DNA from: Polytrichum commune
Taxonomy: Eukaryota > Streptophyta > Polytrichopsida > Polytrichales > Polytrichaceae
Assembly: GCA_950295325.1 (NCBI GenBank)
Contig: OX485805.1
Location: 20,201,501 to 20,265,500 of the forward strand
DNA: 64,000 bases
Direction of reading: 5' to 3'
Below the pieces are notes generated by a model. The model ran no database searches and was not told the origin of the DNA. It worked only from the letters and a program-made list of their open reading frames with translations. The position numbers and the translations under genes were made by a program. Below, in pieces: positions 32,480-41,919 of this stretch (the stretch's first letter is position 1; each line of letters opens with the position of its first letter).

Positions 32480-33420
32480 AGCAAGCCGGCCATTAATAAC
32501 CCGGGCTGCCCGCCCGAAAGGACGGGTTTCTCCCCCAAAGGAAGGACGGGCGAGTCGCGATCTTAGCACGCACCCCCCAGCCCCCGCGCCTAAGCACCTC
32601 CTCCTGGCCTGCCTGGCCACCCCCGGGGCCAGCGAGCCCGGCCCGGCCTGGCCCGGCCTGGCCAGGAGCTCGGCCTCCTTCCTTTCCTTTCTCCCTCCCT
32701 CCCGCGCAAGCCGGTCCTGTGCAGGTCAACTCGCATTCCACCCCATTTCATTTGCGTCCTGATCGAAGCTTAAGGTTTTTCTTCTTCTTCCATCTTTCCT
32801 CCCTCCATCCTCGTTCCCTCGGACGAGGACGAGTGACAATGCCACGATGATGATGATGTGTAGTTGTAGTTGTTGTAGTAGTAGTAGTAGTAGGCCGCCC
32901 TTCATGATCAGTCCTGCTGGTGCTGCTGCCTTCCTCCAAATCAGTAGTACTGCTGGAGCTGGCGCGGAGGGAGGAGGGGCTTGATCAGCCTACTGTTACT
33001 GTTTCTTCCCGTCTTTAGCTTAGTACAAGGCTCTCGCGGGATTGGCTGGGTGGGGTTGGTGTTTGTGGATCCGATGAGCTGGATTGTTGACATGCTATCT
33101 GGAGAGCAGCAGCTGCATTGGTCTCCAAGTTTCCAACTTCCTCCTCACTCTCTGTTGTTTGTTGCGTGTCTTTGTCGTCGCTTTGCAGCTGGGGGTGCGA
33201 GGAGGAGTTCGTGAGGGCATGGTGTCCCCGAGGTGAGGAGCAGCGGTGGGGTGGAGGTGGGGTCGGACTACAACGTTGGTACTACTACTTCTACTTCTAT
33301 CCGAGAGGCAGCATTGGTGTTCTACATTGTGAGCTCGCCAACCTTACTTGGTACTGTTTTCTCACTGTTACTGGTATTGGTTTAAGATGTGTCTCCTCGC
33401 CAGTTTGAGAGCCGTTTGAG
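32480..33420 (+). promoter_or_regulatory. GC-rich, CpG-rich region, possible promoter and 5' leader of the kinase gene
   Basis: GC content rises sharply from about 32480 (CCCGCGCC, CCCGGGGCCAGCG, GGCCCGGCCTGG) and falls again after 33420. A pyrimidine-rich stretch at about 32776-32815 and a TAG/GTA triplet run near 32872-32892 follow. Such sequence is typical of plant gene starts, and the next gene downstream on this strand is the receptor kinase at 34987. If this is its leader, a 5'-UTR intron of about 1.5 kb would be needed. That link is inference. No convincing coding frame lies in it. Confidence 0.35.
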
Positions 33421-34986
33421 AGAAGTGTGTGCACCTACCCTTCTTGCATTCTTTTCTGTCTGCTCGTGTGTGGATGATACCTACCTTTTATGCCTGGTCT
33501 GATTTTGACATGTTTGGTTAAGAATGAGGAGACATAAGTCGTTGTTGGAGGGAGGTGTTGGTTGCGTGCCAGACCCAAACTTTCACCTTCCACATTGTTT
33601 CTCTTTCAATGGTCCTCTATGGGTAGTTTATGCAAAGTGCATTATAGCGTGGCACTTTGCTTGGTGTCGAAATATCATCGTTACTCTCGTCGCATTGACG
33701 ATGGTTCAAAAGGTCGTCGGTGACAACATGTGTCCTTTGTTCTCCTCCAAGTAGGAAATGCTCTTCTATTATCTTATCCGTGAGCGGGTGCTTCCTTTTG
33801 ATGGAAGTTATCCTGCGTGTGTTCATGGTAGGCATGTACTATAATACCACTAAATGATGAAACAAGAGACCCCTACAAAGAAATATGGTTACTAGAGCTT
33901 TGGACCGCCAGTACCCTAAACACAACAGTAATACTTTTTAGTTCAGTTTCCACTTTATCCAACCATAAATGTGAGGAGTACGAATATTGATAATGGAGGC
34001 AAGTCACCATCAATGAGTTCTTAAAGAGGAGGTTACCGTTGCTAATGTGGTCGTTCGAAATATGTGTCTGCGGGACAAAATGTTGCGGGGATAACAAACT
34101 GGGCATTCTGAAAGCTGGGTCTTTGGACTTCGTAGACCATATTCGTATCCCTTCCGTGAACCTCTCCTAGAAATATTCTGTTGTACGAACTAACTCCCAC
34201 CAGATGTTTTCTGTCTGGCATGCCAAAAATGTTGGGCATTAAAACACATGCAACGGGCCATAGCTCTGACGTGACCAGCACTGAAGACTCGAAGTATGAG
34301 AACACAATTAGGTTGTAAGGTTCACTTCTGTAAGCATCATTTAATCTGGTGAAAGACCTTATGGTACTGTGTGCTGCTGCCATCACAAATGTACATTGAG
34401 CACGAACCACAGAGTTTCGTGGAAAGTGGCTAAAAACTTGGGAGCTCTATGTCTTGCATGTGCTGGCTTACGCATATTTCTGAAAACCCGGATACAGAGA
34501 TCTTCTCGTGAAAGTGTAGCTGGCTCCTAGCTCGGAGCAGAGATTCCGTGTATTTGTTTTATCCGAATGTCTTCTCGACAATCGCAGCTTGCTTATACAC
34601 GAGTCGGCTTTAATGCTATGGGTTTTGCTTCAGGACGTGTTTATTTACATCAGAAAGGATGTGCAGATGGACGTGTCCTTTGAAATGATTCAAATACTTC
34701 CGTGCTTACGAGCTGATGATGCCGTTGTTTGATTCTCATGTGCTTACATTGGAAAGGACATGTGTGTGCTTACTCCAGCAGAAGAGGTGTGCATGGGACC
34801 AAGCTCGTGACCAGCATCCAGCTATGGTGAGGAAGCGCGGGAAGGCAGCTTGAGAGGTTGCCCGCAGCAAAGTTTGTACTTCTGGGGAACATGTGGTATT
34901 CGCCATAGCCGCTTCCTGCCCACATCAACAGGATTCCAAATTATGCATTCAAGCTCAGGTTGACCAATTTTCGTGGGCCAGTGGAG
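33421..34986. other. Upstream region of the kinase gene, no other gene seen
   Basis: Mixed-composition DNA between the GC-rich region and the first coding exon. Nothing repeats elsewhere in the window. The longest frames (33873-34106 and 34042-34410, minus) have no domain resemblance. It may hold a 5'-UTR intron. Confidence 0.4.
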
Positions 34987-37878
34987 ATGGAAAAACAAAA
35001 ACAGAAGAGTCGGTTGGTGTCCAGCATGGTGAATGCTTTGGGTACGTTGATGCTCTTCAGTCTTGTGGCCGTGGTCGCAGCTCAGGATTTAGCAGCAGAT
35101 ACGCGAGCTCTCGTCACATTTAGGGACGTCTTCGATCCTACAGGGCGGAAACTAAACTGGACCAACGCCACATCGACCTGTGCTTGGAATGGCATCGTGT
35201 GCACTAATAACAGGGTCTACCAAATCCGGTTGCCGGGTCAAGGTTTGAGGGGCACTATACCGTCATCGAGCTTGAGTCTGCTTTCTGAGCTTCGTGTGAT
35301 CAGTCTCCACAATAACCATTTGACGGGGCCGTTCCCAGGCGAGATTGGAAATTGCACTCGTTTGCGTGCTCTATATTTGGGAGTTAACAACTTCTATGGT
35401 CCAGTGCCCGATCTCTCTGGATTCTGGCCTCGCCTCACCCATTTGAGTTTGGAGGTTAACAGGTCCGCAGAACTTTCTTCCGTTCACTTTTAATGAGAGA
35501 GGTGGTTTCAGCTCCTCAAAACAATGCAAGTGCCGGGGTCACCGTTGCTTATATGATGACGTATGTTCTTGTGTAGATTCATGTGTTTCAGATTGCATTT
35601 CTTTTCATTTCTGGTCTTGACTCGTGGGGATTTGGGGGGCGGATCAACAGTTTCAATGGAAGTATACCCGATTCGATCAAGTTCTTCTCCCATCTCTACT
35701 TGTTCAACATTCGGAACAACTCATTCTCAGGAAGCATCCCCCTGTCAGTGAAGCAGGCCAACCTGACGTTCTTTGACGTCGCTAACAACAACCTATCTGG
35801 TGCCATACCATCATCCCTCTCCACATTCCCACGCTCCTCGTTTCTTGGCAATCCATATTTGTGTGGCCCTCCACTTCTGACTTTATGCGCAGTAACCCCA
35901 ACTCCTAGTCCAGCGCCAGCGCCATCATCTACACCACCTTCCACACACAAAAAAAGGTTACTCTCATCAACTACTATTACAGCCATCATTGCGGGCGGTG
36001 TTCTGTTGTTCATACTTCTCTGTATCGGTCTACTGCTCTGCTGTTGGAAGCGAATGAAATCATGGAAGAATGCTCTTAAACCTGCACGGGAGAAATCCCG
36101 TGAGAAAGGTCCAGAGGAGCAGCGAGATGAGTATTCGAGCTCCATCGCAGGTGAGCTCGAGCGTAACAAGCTTGTGTTCTTCGAAGGAAAGCGGTACTCC
36201 TTCGACCTAGAGGACTTGCTTCGAGCTTCAGCGGAGGTTTTAGGCAAGGGCAGTGTGGGGACAGCTTACAAGGCGGTCTTGGAAGATGGAACCATTCTTG
36301 CTGTGAAGCGGCTCAAGGATGTCACAACGGGGAGAAAAGAGTTCGAGACACAAATTGAGATTGTCGGGAAGCTGCAACACAGGAATTTGGTGCCCCTCCG
36401 TGCTTACTATTTCTCAAAGGACGAGAAGCTCCTAGTGTATGACTACATGCCGATGGGAAGCCTGTCTGCTTTGCTTCATGGTAAGGAATTCCATGCATCA
36501 CACGAATCTTTTCGTCGGGAGCTGGTCCTCTATGAATTTCCATAGGTTGTTTTGCCTGTAATATCAAGGATTTCTTACCGCTTGTGGTGCATGCTCGGAC
36601 GTAGTATTTTCATTTGAATGAAGTGAACTATTTCGGTTCACTTAAGGCCAAACTCATTTTTGCACCCAGAGGTATGACAAACTGAGTTTGAACCTGAATG
36701 AACTGATATAGAATGTTCTTCGCTCAAACCTCCACACTGCCTCCGAGCATGCACCGAAAGCTTACCGAACATGGAAGGTGTTGTAGGCAAAACAACCGAC
36801 GGCCGACCTAACGTCATGTTGAGTTAGAAGGATAATTCTAGTAGGTATCAAAATTATCACTCCACTGACATGTTTGTTCGATTGCATATCAGGGAACAGA
36901 GGCGGTGGTCGTACGCCCCTAGATTGGGTTACCAGAGTAAGGATCGCACTCGGGGCCGCAAGGGGACTTCAATATCTACACGCACAAGGAGGCACGCACA
37001 GATTCGTTCATGGAAACATAAAGTCGTCCAACGTTCTGCTCAACAGAGACCTGGAGGCTTGCATTTCCGACTTCGGGTTAGCGCAACTGTTGAGCTCCAC
37101 CGCCGCTGCCTCTAGGATCGTTGGTTACCGTGCACCTGAAATCACCGAGACCCGCAAAGTGACGCAGAAATCGGATGTGTACAGTTTCGGAGTGGTGAGT
37201 CTCTCATACTTCAGTCTTTTTCCTTTGTCATTTCCCTACCATTCTAAAGTTTTGCATGAGTGCAAGAATTTGCCCCGAGTTGTGGAATGTAACCTGTGGA
37301 TATGTCCAGTTTCGGAGGGGTGGGACTCCTTCGTGTTCTTCCTTCGTCATTTTTCCTACGATTTTCCTACCATTCTTAGACTATGCAGGGGTGCAAGAGT
37401 TTTCCCTGATTGTCATCGTCCTACTTTGTTGTTTTGGTAGCTACTGCTGGAGCTTCTGACCGGAAAGGCACCGACACAAGCTTTCCTGAACGACGAAGGC
37501 ATCGACCTCCCACGCTGGGTGCAATCCGTTGTCCGGGAGGAATGGACTGCCGAAGTATTCGACCTGGAGCTGATGCGCTACCAAAACATCGAAGAGGAGA
37601 TGGTGTCCATGCTGCAGATCGCGATGCAGTGCGTTGACATCGTCCCAGAGCGACGGCCAAAGATGAGCGAGGTCCTCCCCTTGCTAGAAGACGTCCACCA
37701 ATTCTCCTCGGACACCGGTGACGAAGCTTCCAGACAATCTGAGAGTGTCTCTGAGGAGAAGTCCAAGAGCAGTGAGAAAGACAAAGACTCGCAAGAAAAC
37801 ACCCCATCCCGCGCCCAAACCCCCTCCGGCCCCTCCTCCGACTCTTACATCCCCTCCGAACACGCCACCAACGCCTAA
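34987..37878 (+). CDS. LRR-III receptor-like pseudokinase, four exons, 681 aa
   Basis: Exons as read: 34987-35462, 35651-36480, 36893-37194 and 37441-37878, all with GT-AG introns and consistent phase. Order of parts: signal peptide (about 1-33), LRR N-cap with CAWNGIVC, about five 24-residue LRRs to about 210, a Pro/Ser-rich stalk, one membrane segment ([17 protein letters not shown], about 267-290), then a kinase-like domain. The glycine loop is [11 protein letters not shown] (about 356) and the VAIK-type lysine is in LAVKRLK. The catalytic HRD motif is replaced by HGN ([11 protein letters not shown], about 475), while DFG (about 493) and APE remain. This matches plant 'probable inactive receptor kinases' of subfamily LRR-III, which act at the plasma membrane and signal mainly as binding partners. 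Ligand unknown. The start at 34987 is chosen to give a basic leader before the signal core; 34960 and 35026 are alternatives. The tail is Ser/Pro/Thr-rich. Confidence 0.9.
37178..37410 (+). repeat. Tandem duplication spanning the exon 3/intron 3 border
   Basis: About 115 bp beginning GTACAGTTTCGGAGTGGTG and running into the intron is repeated once inside intron 3 (from about 37300, GTCCAGTTTCGGAGGGGTG). Both copies continue through a CTACCATTCT(A/T) and a GTGCAAGA block. The copy holds a decoy of the exon end and a weakened donor (GTGGGA where the true one is GTGAGT). Confidence 0.75.
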
Positions 37879-38039
37879 TCTAACTACCAAATCTTCCGCA
37901 CAAATTCCACCCTCGCCGAACGTTCCTTCACCACCGTCACCAAATCCCTCACCGACTGTTCCTTCACCGCCATAACAAAGTGCAGAAAGTTCGCTCCATG
38001 AAAGATCGGGAGGAGCATCGTGATGATGATGCACACTAA

Positions 38040-38708
38040 GTGAAGCTAGCTCGCAGTAGGAGATTGAATTGGATTGAGCTTCACCGGATGATCACCTTCC
38101 TCTTCCCGCCTGTCTGCTCGACTTATTAGGGTTAGGTAGGGAATAGATGGGACATGGTGGGGTTCGATTTCATTGACATTCATCATCATCATCATCATCA
38201 TCAACATCATGTGTTGATTCGATCACCAGGATTGAATTTTATTTTGGGCTTACTTAGATTCGAACATTTTTCTTCCGTCGCAGAGATTCATTTGCTTCCA
38301 AAAGCGCGCAGTCTTGCGTCCCAATTCCTGTCTCGAGTTGTGTGTTTTGGTATTTGCTTTGACTGGGGTATTCAAGATACTCTCTGCTTCAACTGGGTTC
38401 ACAGAACAACATGGAGTGAAGCTTGCAGTCGGAGATTGAATTGAGGTTCACTGGATCATGATCATCTGCTTCCTGCACCGTGTCTACTCGATTTAGCGTT
38501 AGGGTTCCATTTCATTGACATTCATCATATGTTGATTCAATCAACAGGATTGAATTTATTTTGGCCTTAGGTTTTACTATTTTTCTTCTGTCGCATGAGA
38601 CTCATCTGCTTCCAAATTGCACCCTTTCGTATCAATTTCTGAATCTTGTCTCGAGCTGTGTGGATTTTGCTTTGACTGGGTTACCTAATCAGATTCTCTC
38701 TCTGCTTT
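38040..38708 (+). repeat. Tandem duplication 3' of the kinase gene
   Basis: Two units starting at GTGAAGCT(A/T)GC(T/A)..GCAGT(A/C)GGAGATTGAATT (about 38040 and 38417). They share ATTTCATTGACATTCATCAT, GTTGATTC(G/A)ATCA(C/A)CAGGATTGAATT, TTTTTCTTC(C/T)GTCGCA and TGCTTTGACTGGG. A (CAT)n microsatellite lies only in the first (about 38180-38205). It is probably 3'-UTR or immediate downstream sequence. The stop at 37878 precedes it. Confidence 0.75.
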
Positions 38709-39079
38709 GAGTGTTTGAATTAACTTGATATGAATGCACGCTCGATTCACCTGATTCCCAAGATCGGATCTTGTGGCGGAAATTTGGGTAACAGCCAATT
38801 ATAATCCTGCAGACAGATAGATGGATGGAAATGGTGTACAGATTGATGATGTGCATTCCTTCAAAGCGCGATTCATGCACAAATCCATTTCAGAGTCTAG
38901 CTAAGTTGGCAGGCCGTGAGTTCAGATGATGTAGATATAATATTCTAATATATTCACAAATGGCACCGATAAACAATTTGACTTAATATAGTAACATGTA
39001 GCACGAAGGAATACGGATGATAGGTGTGTCTTGGTTGACCAAATGGAAGTCTTGGTAGAAATTGGTTTTGGTACAAAAG

Positions 39080-39727
39080 CTGAGATTGGGGAGATTTTTG
39101 GACACAACTGGTAAAGATCCTTGTGTTTCCAAGTGACATGTTGTGATCTTCTGGTTTTTCTTTGTTGGCTCTATCTGTAGGATAGAGACTATGCATCAAC
39201 TTCTCTGTCTCAAGAGCAAATTTCCTAACCATTTTGCGTTCACACTTGGACGTTATTTGTTCATGTTATTTAGTTCAGTTTATTTAATGTGGAGGTTAAC
39301 TATAGTTATATATATCTAGTTAACTATAGTTGCTCCCTAAAATGTACTGAAAAAATCTAGTTAACTATAATTATTTTGGCAGTTGTTAATTATTTAATTA
39401 AAAAAATTTGGGTGATAAATAAGTAGCTTCAGTTCTTGACCCACATTTGAGAAGAATGTGCATGAAATCCAAGAAAGATTTGGTTATAGGTATAGTAAAT
39501 AGCCATGGACTAGCATGAGCAAAACGGACAACTATAATTGTAACCTTTCGTAGTAAAGGATAGAGCCTCACGGTTCCATCGTTTTCTTTGTTAAATTTGG
39601 GTATATTCTGCAAATTCTTCTAAAATGATCGGCAATTTTGCTGAAGTCTTGAACTTCAACCGGTTATTTCTCAAACTCAACCGGTTCCTCTGTAACTACA
39701 GTAGTGTTGGGTTCTCCCCGTTCATTG
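39080..39727. mobile_element. hAT MITE relative, interrupted by a family-C repeat
   Basis: Matches the MITE at 32052-32260 on both sides of an insertion: GGGGAGATTTTTG, GATCCTTGTGTTT and GACATGTTGTGATC before it; AAATTTGGGTAT, TCTAAAATGAT, CTTCAACCGGTTATTTC and GGTTCTCCCCG after it. Without the insert its length is about 220-230 bp. Its own TSD is no longer clear. Confidence 0.7.
39167..39592 (+). mobile_element. 415-bp repeat family C, copy 5, with visible insertion footprint
   Basis: Family-C copy beginning GGCTCTATCTGTAGGATAGA. It sits in the hAT MITE relative 39080-39727. An 11-bp direct repeat TTTTCTTTGTT flanks it (39156-39166 and 39582-39592). The intact MITE at 32052-32260 has a single similar stretch at the same point (TTTCCTTCATTAAATTGG), which serves as the empty site. 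The duplicated T-rich stretch may be the TSD, or part of it may be the T-rich end of the element. Confidence 0.75.
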
Positions 39728-40939
39728 GTAATAACAAAAAGAACTTGGCTTGCAATGCAGTGAACTAGTGCAGTGACTTCTAAAGCCCCAAGCATGTTTC
39801 AAGTGAAATAAAATGAAAGGCTCCAAGGCTAGAGAGCAAAAGATTCTGTGACAAAGTTGTTGACATCGATTTAAAGTTCAAATCCACACGGTTGGTGTCT
39901 TTATTTAACTTAGTGAACTCCATGTAATTTATATGAATTTCCCATAAAACATAGATGAGTCACAAGTACCTATGTGACATGTCAAGATTGTGAAACTTGT
40001 TGGGTGGTCTGTGTCTTTTATGTGTACTTCTTACCAAATGTCACCTTAGTAGCTATAGTGGGTAGACATCCTCTTTCCTTGAAGAGATTCATGATGATAG
40101 TGCATACCAACTATTTTCATCATGTGATGTTAAATTCACGTTGGGTGGATAAATGTACATGATAGAACTTTGCTTGAAAATATATATTGTAAAAAGGTAA
40201 AACGCTTACTTGATAGTAAGGAATCGATTGTGAGGTTTTGAAGTTGACAAGGTAACTGTAATTAGTCCTTCATCACTTAGTATTGGCAAGATGATGGTTT
40301 GTGTACTAGGTAACCGCCGAGCCTCGAGGGGCACCCAAAGTGGGTTAATTGTACACAACTTTTGCTCTTGGACAAAATGAGGACCGTTGGATCCCATTAT
40401 GATCAATGGCTCTCCATGATGCTCAGGGGATAAGCTCTAAGAATCCGAGTCATCAATTTTACAACAAGGAATAAGGTAAGAGGTCCTCAAACAAATACAT
40501 TTAGCTATGCACCTACTTCTACTAGGATATTAAACATATGACAAGGTAGTGCAAGATCCTTAGCAAATCCAAATCTAGATACTAGTCATATTCCTTATAA
40601 TTTTGGAGCTCATATGATTATCTTATCGATCATCGTTTTTTCAAATTAAAAAGAATGCTCATACATGTCTTTTGAATTGTGTTGACTATAATAATTAACA
40701 TGTTCTAAGGACCTACTAAGACCATAGAAATTTGAATGGATGAAAATTTTACATTAAATATTGCCTAACATGAGATGAATAATGTTACATGGTTTGTTGA
40801 AGTTTTTGTCAAGTCATCTCAAGAAAGGTGGGTCTAACACAAAACCAACAAAATATGACACTATGAGATCCCACAACCCTTGATATATCATAACGCATGA
40901 TATGGAAGGGGGCACATGAATAGGATGATAGTGAAACAA
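39728..40939. other. Intergenic DNA, third copy of repeat family B
   Basis: No gene. At about 40600-40745 a diverged family-B repeat is visible (TTTGGAGCTCATATGA..GTGTTGACTATAATAATTAACATGTTCT). The remainder shows nothing supportable. Confidence 0.5.
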
Positions 40940-40941
40940 TA

Positions 40942-41422
40942 CACCCTAAACTCCGTAATATCAACCTCCATAATGTCACATACTCTCTAATATCTGAAAA
41001 CCCCATGGAATGGATGTTCATGGTTCAAATCTCACTCCTTATCGTCATATCTCTCTCCCTTCTATCACGAAATTTGTCATTAATGCAAACCACCAAAGAA
41101 GTCAACCCACACCCTTGCATTGCGCCATGTGTCAATATGTGGAGTGTCACCTTCTTATTCTTCTTCATCTTTTTATGCCACTTGTTGAATGTTGATGCAT
41201 GCCTCTACCACATCGCCCGGGAAGGCCAAGCGGAGTGGACCACACTAGCGTAGGTGACATGAGAACGAATTCAAATTGTCCTCGTATCTCCTTTGTGTTA
41301 TTCCATAATGTCATATGCTACACTAATTCTATAGTATCATGCATCCATGTTAACACTACAAAACTCCCTAATATCACGTGCACTTTGGTTGCCATAGGTG
41401 TGATACTACGGAGCTTAGAGTA
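40942..41422 (+). mobile_element. TA-target MITE family F, copy 2
   Basis: Inverted ends CACCCTAAACTCCGTAATAT (left) and TACTCTAAGCTCCGTAGTAT (right, read inward), with about 18 of 22 matching. TA flanks both (40940-40941 and 41423-41424). The related copy at 21269-21625 is inverted and shorter. No coding capacity. The right end lies about 500 bp before the start codon of the SAC3B gene, within its likely promoter region. Confidence 0.7.
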
Positions 41423-41659
41423 TATTTGGTTCCCTCGTCACACTTGAAAACGAGCCCATAATAATCACACACATGGATAACAATTTTCATGGTGTGGGGT
41501 TTGGATGAGTTTCACGAGCCTCACAATTTCATAATTAGAGACCTTAGGTCTTGGATCCTAACCCACCTTTTTATTACACCAAGAACCTTCTCCAGGACAC
41601 CAAACACCATTTTTTCAAAATTATAGGGAGGATGAGGTGTCCAAAGTAAAGTAGGTAGA

Positions 41660-41919
41660 CTACCAAGTGTTGTAATGCAAAGTTTCAACTACCATCACCA
41701 CCTCTATCTCTCTCGCTCTGAGAAACCCCCAAACCCTAATTCAGACTCATCGCACTACGCTCTTGGCTATGGCGGATCGCTGATCGCTGTCCGATTCTTT
41801 CCGATCCGCACCGAAGCAGGGATTGCTTTCGCTTTCCGTGCGGAGGAGTGCGATGGAAATTAGGCCATGAGATTGCTTGTGTGAATTTTGCAGCTCTCGC
41901 TTCTTGAAAATTTGGCGCC
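41660..41919 (+). promoter_or_regulatory. Likely 5' leader of the SAC3B gene
   Basis: A CT-rich stretch (CCTCTATCTCTCTCGCTCTG, about 41701-41720) and AAACCCTAA lie upstream of the start, as is common in plant 5' leaders. A TTTTGCAG at about 41886-41893 could be the acceptor of a leader intron. The start codon sits in GGCGCCATGG, a strong plant/eukaryote context. Transcription start not determined. Confidence 0.45.

Noticed and set aside
35696-36247. 183-codon minus-strand frame
   Set aside because: Antisense shadow of kinase exon 2, whose plus-strand product is a clear LRR receptor kinase.
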